Source: Paracoccus sulfuroxidans (GTDB lineage Bacteria; Pseudomonadota; Alphaproteobacteria; Rhodobacterales; Rhodobacteraceae). From it: DNA of 64,000 nt. The position numbers and the translations under genes are program-made. Shown one piece after another: positions 30,530 to 38,901 of this stretch (its first letter is position 1; every line of letters begins with the position of its first letter). The stretch covers positions 372,001 through 436,000 of the forward strand of contig NZ_VLKU01000001.1 of the NCBI RefSeq assembly GCF_007830335.1, read 5' to 3'. Below the pieces are notes generated by a model. The model worked only from the letters and a program-made list of their open reading frames with translations, did no database searches and was not told the origin of the DNA.

Positions 30530-31165
30530 TTAGCCGTTATTCCGGCCAGCGGTGTTCGCCACATAGCTGGTGATCAGGTTGCGATAATCCGGGATGTGGT
30601 TCGAGAAGAGCGCGCCCAGACCATCGACGTCATTGCGCCAGTCGCGGTGCAGCTCACAAGCCGCGCCGAACCAGCTCATCAGCTGGGCACCGGCCTGCGA
30701 CATGCGATCCCATGCGGCGTCGCGGGTGATCGGGTTGAAAGTGCCCGAGGCGTCGGTGATGACGAAGACCTCAAAGCCCTCTTCCAGCGCCGAGAGAACC
30801 GGGAAGGCCACACAGACCTCGGTCACGACACCGGCGACGATCAGTTGTTTCTTGCCGGTCGCCTTGATCGCCTTGACGAAATCCTCGTTGTCCCAGGCGT
30901 TGATCTGGCCGGGGCGCGCGATGAAGGGCGCGTCGGGGAACATCTCTTTCAGCTCGGGGACGATCGGGCCGTTCGGGCCATCTTCAAAGCTGGTGGTCAG
31001 GATCGTCGGCAGGTTGAAGTATTTCGCCATATCGGCCAGCGCCATGACGTTGTTCTTGAACTTGTCGGGGTCGATGTCGCGCACCAGCGACAGAAGTCCG
31101 GCCTGATGGTCCACCATCAGAACGGCGGCGTTGTCTTTGTCCAGTCTCACATAGGGCTTGTTCAT
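30530..31165 (-). CDS. Isochorismatase-family hydrolase (YcaC-like), first copy
   Basis: 211 residues. The catalytic triad is readable as Asp in AVLMVDHQAGLLSLV, Lys or its region in TSFEDGPNGPIVPEL, and Cys in VAGVVTEVCVAFPVLSALEE. The length and C-terminus match the YcaC subgroup, an octameric hydrolase with unknown substrate. It is divergent from a LysR gene. A paralogue with the same arrangement is at 33994. Confidence 0.88.
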   Translation of the reverse strand: MNKPYVRLDKDNAAVLMVDHQAGLLSLVRDIDPDKFKNNVMALADMAKYFNLPTILTTSFEDGPNGPIVPELKEMFPDAPFIARPGQINAWDNEDFVKAIKATGKKQLIVAGVVTEVCVAFPVLSALEEGFEVFVITDASGTFNPITRDAAWDRMSQAGAQLMSWFGAACELHRDWRNDVDGLGALFSNHIPDYRNLITSYVANTAGRNNG

Positions 31166-31315
31166 GACTTGATCCTTTGACGCCCGGCAATGCGGGCAGG
31201 GTTGGCATTTTCCGTCGTGATTGCCGTTCGATATTCCGTCCGGCTGTCTGGGATTGAATTTACATGCAGGACAAATATTCTGTAGCCATCGATATCAGAC
31301 ATCACTGTCCCAAGA

Positions 31316-32293
31316 ATGGCACAAATGACCGAGCCTGACCTCAACGACTTCCGCCTGTTTGTCCAAGTGGTTGATGAGGGCGGCTTTTCTGCCGCCGCCC
31401 GCGTGCTTGGGGTGCCACGTTCTCGCGTCAGTCGCCGCATCGCGTTGCTGGAGGATCAACTGGGGGTGCGGCTGATCCACCGTTCGACCCGCGCATTCTC
31501 GGTGACCGAGCTTGGGCGCGAGTTTCACCGCCACGCCTCGGCCATGCTGATCGAGGCCGAGGCCGCCCGCGCCATCATCGCCCGCGAACATCAGGAACCG
31601 CAGGGGCTGGTGCGCATCGCCTGCCCGCCCTCGATGATCCAGTTTCAGGTCGGACCGATGATCTCGCGCTTTTTGGCGCAATATCCCAAGGTCGAGGTGC
31701 ATCTGGAAAGCACCAACCGCCGCGTCGACATCCTGCGCGAGGGGTTCGACCTAGCGATCCGGGTGCGGTTTCCACCGCTGGAGGACAGCGATCTGGTCGT
31801 GCGCCGCCTTGGCATCGACCACCAGCATCTGGTCGCCTGCCCCGCGTTGCTCGCCCGCGTTCAGGCGGATCTGGGCCGCAAGCTCGCGCCCGAGGATCTC
31901 GCGCACCTGCCAAGCCTTGCCTGGGACCAGTATCGCACGAGCCATGAATGGGATCTGATCGGCCCCGAGGGGCGCGAGGTCACCATCGCGCACAAGCCCC
32001 GCCTGATCACGCAGGATATGTCCGCGCTGCTGGATGCGGCCGCGAGCGGCGCGGGAGTCGTGCGCCTGCCTGCCGTGGTCGCGCAGAACCGTCTGCAGAG
32101 TGGCGATGTCGTCAACGTCCTGCCTGACTGGCAGCCGCGCCCCGGCATCATCCATGCGGTCTTTCCGACGCGGCGCGGCTTGATCCCCTCGGTGCGTGCC
32201 GTGCTTGACCATCTGGCCGCCTGCTTTGCCGAGGCCATCGCGCGGATCGAAAAGGCCGCTGATATGCACCATAATCAGGACAATCTGTCCTGA
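31316..32293 (+). CDS. LysR-family regulator next to first hydrolase
   Basis: 325 residues. The N-terminus DLNDFRLFVQVVDEGGFSAA ARVLGVPRSRVSRRIALLED is the CrgA-like LysR helix-turn-helix. The C-terminus PDWQPRPGIIHAVFPTRRGL is typical of this subgroup. It closely resembles the LysR protein at 32968-33873, with the same order of motifs. It probably controls the divergent hydrolase gene and perhaps the doxX gene downstream. A second ATG lies 9 bases into the gene. Confidence 0.9.
   Translation: MAQMTEPDLNDFRLFVQVVDEGGFSAAARVLGVPRSRVSRRIALLEDQLGVRLIHRSTRAFSVTELGREFHRHASAMLIEAEAARAIIAREHQEPQGLVRIACPPSMIQFQVGPMISRFLAQYPKVEVHLESTNRRVDILREGFDLAIRVRFPPLEDSDLVVRRLGIDHQHLVACPALLARVQADLGRKLAPEDLAHLPSLAWDQYRTSHEWDLIGPEGREVTIAHKPRLITQDMSALLDAAASGAGVVRLPAVVAQNRLQSGDVVNVLPDWQPRPGIIHAVFPTRRGLIPSVRAVLDHLAACFAEAIARIEKAADMHHNQDNLS
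32275..32293. promoter_or_regulatory. Palindrome upstream of doxX-like gene
   Basis: TCAGGACA-ATC-TGTCCTGA is a perfect 8-bp inverted repeat that overlaps the LysR stop codon, 78 bases before the DoxX start. It has no T-run, so an operator is more likely than a terminator. Single GGACA and TGTCC half-sites also appear upstream of the LysR gene (about 31266-31311). Confidence 0.5.
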
Positions 32294-32370
32294 ACTCAGC
32301 GGATACCGGGGAATCGCGCTGCAGAGTATAACAATGGCATCGCGCAACTGGCTGACGGAGCTTCATTGTC

Positions 32371-32946
32371 ATGCGTACCTCCTCATCCGAAACCAATCTG
32401 ATCATCCCGCAACTCGACAGCTTCTATCGCAGCTTCGCGGAACCTCTGGCCTTCCTCGCGCTGAGGGTCAGCGTGGGTGCGCTGATGGTGGTCGAGGGCT
32501 GGCCCAAGATCAACGACCCGACCGGCATGGCGGGCTTTGTCGAGGCGCTTGGCTTTCATCCCGGCTGGCTCTGGTCCAGCATTCTGGCCGTGCTGCAATT
32601 CGCGGGCGGCATCATGCTGATCCTTGGGCTTCTGACGCGGCCGATCGCGCTGGCGCTTGGCTTCATGCTGGCCTTCACGCTGTGGTTCCACCTGACGACC
32701 CCCTATGGCGCGACGATCCTGACGCCCGAGGGAATTGCCGCCGTGCAGGCCAATGCGCAACTGTTGACCGGCTCGGCGCAGGCTCCGCTTCTGAACCTGC
32801 CCGCTGATGGCGGCGCCTCCTTCCTGCATCAGGTGCAGTTCAAGGCCAACGGATTCTCGTTCCTCTGGACCATCGCGACCTTCGTCTTCGCGGCCTATGG
32901 CGCGGGCCGGATCTCGGTCGACCGGATGCTTGGGCGCGAGTTCTGA
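32371..32946 (+). CDS. DoxX-family membrane protein
   Basis: 191 residues with four hydrophobic segments: PLAFLALRVSVGALMVVEG, WSSILAVLQFAGGIMLILGL, IALALGFMLAFTLWFH, and WTIATFVFAAYGAGRIS. The VEGWPKI after the first helix is typical of DoxX/MhqP proteins, which are often induced by quinones or thiol-reactive compounds. It lies between two LysR-hydrolase pairs and may be part of the same stress response. Confidence 0.86.
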   Translation: MRTSSSETNLIIPQLDSFYRSFAEPLAFLALRVSVGALMVVEGWPKINDPTGMAGFVEALGFHPGWLWSSILAVLQFAGGIMLILGLLTRPIALALGFMLAFTLWFHLTTPYGATILTPEGIAAVQANAQLLTGSAQAPLLNLPADGGASFLHQVQFKANGFSFLWTIATFVFAAYGAGRISVDRMLGREF

Positions 32947-32967
32947 GGGCAAATCCGCGCTGTGAGA

Positions 32968-33873
32968 TCAATCCTCATCCAGCGCCTGAAAACTGGTAGC
33001 CAGATGGTCGATCAGCAGGCGCACCGCCGGCAGTAGTCCGCGCCGGGACGGAAAGACGGCGTGGATGATCTCGCGGCGCGGTTGCCAATCGGGCAGCAAA
33101 TGGATCAGCGCACCGCTGGCCAGTTCCTCGCGCACCATCAGGATCGGCAGTTGCAGCACGCCCAGCCCCGCCAGCGCCGCGTTGCGCAGCGCGATCATGT
33201 CGGTGGTGATCAGGCGCGGGCGATGTTCGATCACCGCCCGCTGGCCGTCCGGCCCGAACAGCTCCCATTCGTGAACCAGCGCGCTGCTGCCGACGCCAAG
33301 ACTGGGCCAACCCGTCAGATCCTCGGGGCCGTCCGGCAACGCCTGCCCCGCAATCAGCGTGGGGCTTGCAACCAGACATTGGCCGCGATCGGCCAGCACG
33401 CGCATCACCGCCTCGCTATCCTCGATCGGTGGGCGGCGGACCCGGATCGCGATATCGACGCGCTCGCTTAGCACATCGACCCGCCGGTTCGTGGCCTCCA
33501 GCACCAGCGTCACCTGCGGATGGCGCTGCATGAACGCGTCCAGCATCCGGCTGACATGGGCCTGCAACAGCGCAACCGGGACCGAGATGCGGACAATGCC
33601 GCGCGGCTCGGCCTGCAAGCGATCAATCGAATCCTGTGCCGCCTCTGCCTCGACCAGCATGGCCTTGCAATGTTCGAAATAGACCTCGCCGATCTCGGTC
33701 AGGTCGAAATGGCGCGTCGTGCGCTGGATCAGCCGCACGCCCAACCGATCCTCGAGTTGCGCGATGCGGCGGCTGAGCAGTGATTTCGGTACGCCCAAAG
33801 CTCGCCCGGCAGGCGCGAAGCCGCCATGCTCGACCGCCTGCACGAAGTAATAGAGGTCGTTCAGATCCTGCAT
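32968..33873 (-). CDS. LysR-family regulator next to second hydrolase
   Basis: 301 residues. QDLNDLYYFVQAVEHGGFAP AGRALGVPKSLLSRRIAQLE is the helix-turn-helix. The C-terminal PDWQPRREIIHAVFPSRRGL is the same signature as in the LysR at 31316. It is divergent from the second isochorismatase-like gene, and convergent with doxX. Confidence 0.9.
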   Translation of the reverse strand: MQDLNDLYYFVQAVEHGGFAPAGRALGVPKSLLSRRIAQLEDRLGVRLIQRTTRHFDLTEIGEVYFEHCKAMLVEAEAAQDSIDRLQAEPRGIVRISVPVALLQAHVSRMLDAFMQRHPQVTLVLEATNRRVDVLSERVDIAIRVRRPPIEDSEAVMRVLADRGQCLVASPTLIAGQALPDGPEDLTGWPSLGVGSSALVHEWELFGPDGQRAVIEHRPRLITTDMIALRNAALAGLGVLQLPILMVREELASGALIHLLPDWQPRREIIHAVFPSRRGLLPAVRLLIDHLATSFQALDED

Positions 33874-33875
33874 TC

Positions 33876-33897
33876 ATCGTTCTATAAATATAACGAT
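33876..33897. promoter_or_regulatory. Palindrome between LysR and second hydrolase
   Basis: ATCGTT, ten AT-rich bases (CTATAAATAT), then AACGAT. The 22-base element lies just upstream of the LysR ATG and reads as an imperfect dyad across the whole length. It is a good candidate for LysR binding in this divergent gap. Confidence 0.5.
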
Positions 33898-33993
33898 CAG
33901 TCGCGTAAAGGCAGGCTACAGCCCAACTGGCATCAAATCTAAGTTGTTTCGGGAAGGGCCAAGCCCCTGCAACACCAGATACGGAGATTTCAG

Positions 33994-34674
33994 ATGTCCA
34001 CCCCCGCGAACTTTAACGGCCAGCGTCCGGTCATTGACCCAAATGATGCCGCGATGCTGCTGATCGACCATCAGAGCGGCCTGTTCCAGACCGTCGGCGA
34101 CATGCCGATGCCGGTCCTGCGCCGCCACGCCGCAGCACTGGCCAAGATCGCCACGCTGGCGAAACTGCCGGTGATCACCACGGCCTCGGTGCCCCAGGGC
34201 CCGAACGGCCCCCTGATCCCCGAGATCCACGAAAACGCCCCCCACGCCCAATATGTCGGCCGCAAGGGCGAGATCAACGCCTGGGACAACCCCGAATTCG
34301 TCGCCGCCGTGAAGGCCACCGGCAAGAAAACCCTGATCATCGCGGGCACCATCACCAGCGTCTGTATGGCGTTCCCGGCGATCTCGGCCATCGCTGACGG
34401 CTACAAGGTCTTCGTGGTGGTCGACGCCTCCGGCACCTATTCGAAGATGGCCGAGGAGATCACCCTGGCTCGCATGGTGCAGGCCGGTGCCGTTCCGATG
34501 GACATGGCTGCCGTGGCCTCGGAGCTGCAAAAGACCTGGAACCGCGACGACGCGCAGGAATGGGCGCAGGTCTATACCCAGATCTTCCCGAACTATCAGC
34601 TTCTGATCGAAAGCTACGTGAAGGCGCAGGAGGTTCAGAAGAACGGCGAGATCCTCGACTCGCAGCGCAAGTAA
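33994..34674 (+). CDS. Isochorismatase-family hydrolase, second copy
   Basis: 226 residues. Asp in [20 protein letters not shown], the [20 protein letters not shown] region, and Cys in [20 protein letters not shown] form the expected triad. It is a paralogue of the protein at 30530-31165, with the same GE/QINAWDNxEFV segment. Its C-terminus is longer ([19 protein letters not shown]). It is followed 53 bases later by a TauE-type gene, probably in the same operon. Confidence 0.88.
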   Translation: MSTPANFNGQRPVIDPNDAAMLLIDHQSGLFQTVGDMPMPVLRRHAAALAKIATLAKLPVITTASVPQGPNGPLIPEIHENAPHAQYVGRKGEINAWDNPEFVAAVKATGKKTLIIAGTITSVCMAFPAISAIADGYKVFVVVDASGTYSKMAEEITLARMVQAGAVPMDMAAVASELQKTWNRDDAQEWAQVYTQIFPNYQLLIESYVKAQEVQKNGEILDSQRK

Positions 34675-34727
34675 CGCACACGGGCGGCAGAGCGATCTGC
34701 CGCCTTTCTCATATCGGAGAGTTTCAG

Positions 34728-35510
34728 ATGATCACCTTCATCGCCCTGTTCATCGCGGGGATTGTTGGCGGTTTGCTTTTGGGCATGATCGGCGTCGGTA
34801 TGGCGCTGGTCGCGGTGCCGGTTCTGACCTTCGCGCTGCCCCATCTTGGCGTCCCCGAGGCGCTGTCGCCCACGGTCGCGCTGGCGACCTCGATGGGGAT
34901 TGTGACCATCGGCTCGATCAGTTCGGTCACCGCGCATCACAGGCTGGGCAATATCGACTGGCAGGCCTTCCGCCTGATCGTGCCCTTCAGCCTGATCGGG
35001 GTGTTCCTCGGCTCGCTTCTGGTGACGCGCCTGCCTGCGGATATGCTGCGGCTGATCTTTGCGGCCTTCCTGATCTTCGTCGCCCTGCGGATGCTACTGG
35101 CGCGCAAGGGGGGCGAGCAGCCGAAGCCGGTCTCGGTCCTGACCTATCGGCTTTCGGGTGCAGCCATCGGCTTTGCGGGGGCGCTGATCGGCGCGGGCGG
35201 TGGCGTCTTCATGGTTCCCTTCCTGACCGGGCGGGGCTGGAAGATGGTGCGCGCCGTCGCGACCTCGGCCACAATCGGCCTGCCGGTGACGGTCTTCGGC
35301 ATGATCTTTCACGCGCTGCGCCCGCTTCAGGGGATCGACGCCCCGATGCTGGGCTCGGTCCATGTCGCGGCCCTGCTGGGCATCGGTTTCGGCAGCGTGA
35401 TTGGCGCCCCTTTCGGTGCGCGGATCGCCAGCCGCCTGCCGGGCGACATCCTGAAGAAGGGCTTCGCGGTCGTCCTGCTGATCCTTGCGGTCGGGCTGAT
35501 CCGGGGCTGA
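34728..35510 (+). CDS. TauE/SafE-family anion exporter
   Basis: 260 residues from ATG at 34728, after a CGGAGAG ribosome site. It has about seven to eight membrane segments with the two-fold repeat marks GGLLLGMIGVGMALVAVPVL and GFAGALIGAGGGVFMVPFLT. The family exports sulphite, sulphoacetate or other organic anions. Its place after the hydrolase gene suggests export of a reaction product, but the substrate is not known. Confidence 0.88.
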   Translation: MITFIALFIAGIVGGLLLGMIGVGMALVAVPVLTFALPHLGVPEALSPTVALATSMGIVTIGSISSVTAHHRLGNIDWQAFRLIVPFSLIGVFLGSLLVTRLPADMLRLIFAAFLIFVALRMLLARKGGEQPKPVSVLTYRLSGAAIGFAGALIGAGGGVFMVPFLTGRGWKMVRAVATSATIGLPVTVFGMIFHALRPLQGIDAPMLGSVHVAALLGIGFGSVIGAPFGARIASRLPGDILKKGFAVVLLILAVGLIRG

Positions 35511-35628
35511 GCACTGGTGCCCGCAACCCACCCACGCCCGCACTTGATTTCACCTTTTTTCGCACGCCTAATGGTCGAAGGCAGAGCCCGCGCAAAGCGG
35601 GCCGCAGCACGGCAACAGGGGCGCAGCG

Positions 35629-36375
35629 ATGACCGAATTCCCTCTCTGGATCACGAATGCCGCACGGGTCGAGGTGTCGACGTCATTCGGCGCGCTGACC
35701 GCCGTCGTGGCCGAGCCTGGCCCGCCCGCTGTCGGCACGGTGCTGCTAGTCCACGGCCGCAATGGCGCGCCGGGCCAGCCCCAGATCGCCGAGATCGCGC
35801 GGGCCTATCTTGCGCGCGGCTGGCGCGTCGTCGCGCCGGAACTGCCGAACTCATCCGCCACCGCAGGCTCGGGCCCGCCCGAGCAGGTGACTTTCACCCG
35901 GCACACGCGGGCCGCAGCCGAGGTCTGGGCATGGGTGGCGGAGGAGTGGCCGGATGCCCCGCGCGCGCTGGCGGGCCACAGCATCGGTGCCTTTGCTGTG
36001 GCGCAACTGGCGGGGGACAGCCCGGATGCGCATCATGTGCTGGCGGTCTCTCCACCGATGTCGGGGCGGGTCCTTTACCTCTCGCGCGAGGCCATGGGCG
36101 GGAATGCCATCGAGCTGGTCCGGCAAGAGGCCCCCGACTATTTCGCCGAAATGGCGACTGCCGATGCCGAACCCGCGCTGAAACGGACCCTCGCACCCCT
36201 TGCGGTGGTGACCGGGGCCTCGGACGGTCTGGTCCCCTTGCGCGACGCGCGCGCCTATTTCACCGCCGCGCCGAATGGCCGCTTCTTCGCCGCCCTGCCG
36301 GATGAGCATCATTGCCCGGCGGGGGAGGCTTGCGGGGGTATGCTGTCTGCCGCGCTCTCGGCCCTTGGTGCCTAG
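35629..36375 (+). CDS. Alpha/beta hydrolase (dienelactone hydrolase-like)
   Basis: 248 residues. TVLLVHGRNGAPGQPQI supplies the oxyanion region, ALAGHSIGAFAVAQLA the nucleophile elbow with Ser in GHSIG, VVTGASDGLVPLRDAR the Asp, and DEHHCPAGEAC the His. The substrate is unknown. Its stop lies 7 bases into the following glycoside hydrolase gene if that gene starts at GTG 36368. Confidence 0.8.
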   Translation: MTEFPLWITNAARVEVSTSFGALTAVVAEPGPPAVGTVLLVHGRNGAPGQPQIAEIARAYLARGWRVVAPELPNSSATAGSGPPEQVTFTRHTRAAAEVWAWVAEEWPDAPRALAGHSIGAFAVAQLAGDSPDAHHVLAVSPPMSGRVLYLSREAMGGNAIELVRQEAPDYFAEMATADAEPALKRTLAPLAVVTGASDGLVPLRDARAYFTAAPNGRFFAALPDEHHCPAGEACGGMLSAALSALGA

Positions 36376-37669
36376 GGTGGCAGGACCCGATCCGGACTGG
36401 ATCACGCGGCAGCGCCTCGCCTCGGCCCGCGCCATGCGCAACGCCTGTTCGGCCACCCATCTCAGCCGCCATCGACCGGGCTTTGGCTGGGTGGTGCGGC
36501 CCGCACCGGGCTCGGTTCTGGCTTCGCCACGTGTGGCGGAATGGAATCCGGAGCCTGACTATTTTCACCATTGGGTGCGCGATGCGGCCATCGTACTGAA
36601 GGCCGTGCCTTTGGCGATTGAGGCTGACCCGGCGGCACGCGGATTCTGGCTGCAATTCATCGCCGATTTCGTGAATTTCGCGCTGACCACCACCGATCCG
36701 AACCGCAAGGGCCCGGCATCGAACCCCTTGAACCTCTCAGCCCGGCCGGGGTTGCAGCAATATCTGCGCCCTGACGCCGAATTGGCCGCTTTGACCGGGG
36801 CCGCATGGCTGGAGGAGCCGCGATTCGCGCCTGACGGCGGTCCGGATCTTGAACGATGGAGCCGCCCTCAGGATGACGGCCCGGCGCTGCGGGCGTCGGC
36901 GCTGATGGCGGTTCTGGACGCCCTACCCGAGGCCGCATCGCCGCAGGCCGAGGCGCTGATTGCACGCGACATTGACCACACGCTGCGCACCGTCGGACGC
37001 GCCTCGATTGGACCGTGGGAGGAGGAGCCGCCGCGCCGCACCACCTTCACCCTGATCGCGCAATGGGATACGCTGTCGCGTGCGGCAGGGCGGTTGCAGC
37101 GCCGCGAGTTGCAAGACGCTGCGGATCGGCTGACGGAGCTGATCCAGACCGCTGCCGATACCACGACCGGCGGCTGGCGCGAAAGCCTTGAGGCACCCGA
37201 GGGGCGGCTCGACAGCAGCACCTGTCTGGCGATCCTGCATGCCGGGCGCAGCGACGGCCCCTTTGCACTGAATGCGCCCCGCACGCGTGCGACGATGGCG
37301 GCGCTCGAGGCACAGTTCGACGGCCTCTATCCGATCAACAGGACGACCACGGCCACGGCCATCGGGCGCTGGACCGAGGATGCCTATTTCGACGGAAATC
37401 CCTGGTTTCCGACGACGCTTGGCTTCGCCTCGATCTGCTATCTGATCGCTGCAGAGACGGGCGATATGCAGGCACTGGAAAAGGCGGAAGGCTGGATGGC
37501 GCTGATCGAACACGTCGCCCCCCACCCCGAAGGCCCCCTGCCCGAGCAATTTGATCGCAGCACCGGCGCGCCGACCTCCTGCCTTGATTTGACATGGTCG
37601 GCGGCGGCATTTCTTGAGGCGGCGGATGCCCGCGACCGCGCGCTTCAGGCGATGGCGGGAGCAAGATAG
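36368..37669 (+). CDS. Glucoamylase-like glycoside hydrolase (GH15 type)
   Basis: About 433 residues from GTG at 36368; another GTG at 36377 and an ATG further in are possible, and no strong ribosome site marks one. It contains NEP-like DYFHHWVRDAAIVLKAVPLA, RASALMAVLDALP, PWEEEPPRRTTFTLIAQWDT, and GRWTEDAYFDGNPWFPTTLG, the order found in GH15 glucoamylases, including Trp-Glu-Glu and NPWxxxT signatures. It would release glucose from alpha-glucans. No signal peptide is seen, so it is probably cytoplasmic. Its 3' end overlaps the convergent GH144-type gene by 25 bases. Confidence 0.82.
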   Translation: MPRVAGPDPDWITRQRLASARAMRNACSATHLSRHRPGFGWVVRPAPGSVLASPRVAEWNPEPDYFHHWVRDAAIVLKAVPLAIEADPAARGFWLQFIADFVNFALTTTDPNRKGPASNPLNLSARPGLQQYLRPDAELAALTGAAWLEEPRFAPDGGPDLERWSRPQDDGPALRASALMAVLDALPEAASPQAEALIARDIDHTLRTVGRASIGPWEEEPPRRTTFTLIAQWDTLSRAAGRLQRRELQDAADRLTELIQTAADTTTGGWRESLEAPEGRLDSSTCLAILHAGRSDGPFALNAPRTRATMAALEAQFDGLYPINRTTTATAIGRWTEDAYFDGNPWFPTTLGFASICYLIAAETGDMQALEKAEGWMALIEHVAPHPEGPLPEQFDRSTGAPTSCLDLTWSAAAFLEAADARDRALQAMAGAR

Positions 37670-38901
37670 GGCGCGGTAAAGCCAAGGGCACGCAAGCCGC
37701 GCTGCACCTCGGGGCGCGAGGCCACGAGCCGCCAGAGCAGTCCCGAGCGGTGGTTTTCCAGCGCGATGACAATGGGGGCCTGATCGATGGCCAACCGGCT
37801 TTCCGCCGCCCAGTCATGCGCCAGACTGAAGGCATCGACAAATCCGGCCTCGCCCCAGATCCGCTCGCCCAAACCGTCATGCATGCGCCGCAGGACCGGC
37901 ATGGCCTCACCCGGCGCGAAGGGGAATGAAGCCAGCGCCGCCGTGGGGGTGATGACCCCGGTGTCATCCGTCGGCGAATGGGCGACATAGCCCAGCGGAT
38001 CGTCACTGGCCGTCAGCCCCCAGAGGTCGGGGCCATAGCCCTTCCAGCCATGCGGGTTCTGCAGACAGTGCTGGCGGTTGACCAGCGCATGCGCGCGAGC
38101 CTGCGCGCCGTAATCAGCATAGGCATCGCGAAGCCCGCGCGGATCAATGCCCAGAAACGGGTATTGCGACAGAAACAGCGGGCCGCCCCAATCCGGCCCC
38201 AAGGGCAGGACCGTGCCGCCATAGTCGCGCCCATTGCGGAAGGCGGGCGCCATGGCCCAGCTTTGGTGATAGGAGGCGGCGGGGATCGGATGGCGACGCG
38301 CGCCTGCGCCCAGAACGAAGACCGGAAAGGCCTCATTCCAGCCCCGGATCGGCAGCGCATCGGGACGCCAGGGACGGTCGGGATGGCGGTGCCACATGAC
38401 CGCGCCATCCTCGCGCACATGGGACGCCCAGTTCACCTCATCGATCAGGGTCTGGATGCGAGCGACGAGCCAGGGCTCATCGCTGAAACAGGCGGCGGCA
38501 CCCAGAAGGCCCAGGACCAGAAACGCCGTCTCGACCAGATCGCCCGCGTCGTCACCCGGCGAAAACGCCATGGCCTTGCCGGTGCTGCCGTTCATGAAAT
38601 GGGCAAAAACGCCGTCGAAACGGTCGGCACGCTCAAGGAAACCCACCAGCCGCTCAAGCCGGTCGAGAATCTCGCGGCGCGGACGCCAGCCGCGTTCGAC
38701 CGCGACGGTTTGTGCCAGCAGGCCAAAGCCGGTGCCGCCGGTGCAGACGGTCTCCCGCACGTCATAGCCCTGAGCGCCCGCGCTGCGTTCGCGCGCCATG
38801 CCGCTGACCGGATGGCTCCAGTCAAGGAAATAGCTGGCGGTCGCCTGTGCCACGCGGTCGCGCAGCGCCGCATCGTCCAGACCTCGGATCAGCTGAGCCA
38901 T
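37645..38901 (-). CDS. Glycoamylase-domain protein, GH144-like
   Basis: 418 residues from ATG at 38901 (MAQLIRGLDDAALRDRVAQA). It has TVCTGGTGFGLLAQTVAVER, FAHFMNGSTGKAMAFSPGDD, AGDLVETAFLVLGLLG, and GYGPDLWGLTASDDPLGYVA, the signature of the glycoamylase family Pfam PF10091, whose characterised GH144 members are endo-beta-1,2-glucanases. The start lies inside the end of the upstream GH3 gene (13-base overlap), so the two are coupled. Together they could degrade beta-1,2-glucan. No signal peptide is seen. Confidence 0.84.
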   Translation of the reverse strand: MAQLIRGLDDAALRDRVAQATASYFLDWSHPVSGMARERSAGAQGYDVRETVCTGGTGFGLLAQTVAVERGWRPRREILDRLERLVGFLERADRFDGVFAHFMNGSTGKAMAFSPGDDAGDLVETAFLVLGLLGAAACFSDEPWLVARIQTLIDEVNWASHVREDGAVMWHRHPDRPWRPDALPIRGWNEAFPVFVLGAGARRHPIPAASYHQSWAMAPAFRNGRDYGGTVLPLGPDWGGPLFLSQYPFLGIDPRGLRDAYADYGAQARAHALVNRQHCLQNPHGWKGYGPDLWGLTASDDPLGYVAHSPTDDTGVITPTAALASFPFAPGEAMPVLRRMHDGLGERIWGEAGFVDAFSLAHDWAAESRLAIDQAPIVIALENHRSGLLWRLVASRPEVQRGLRALGFTAPYLAPAIA

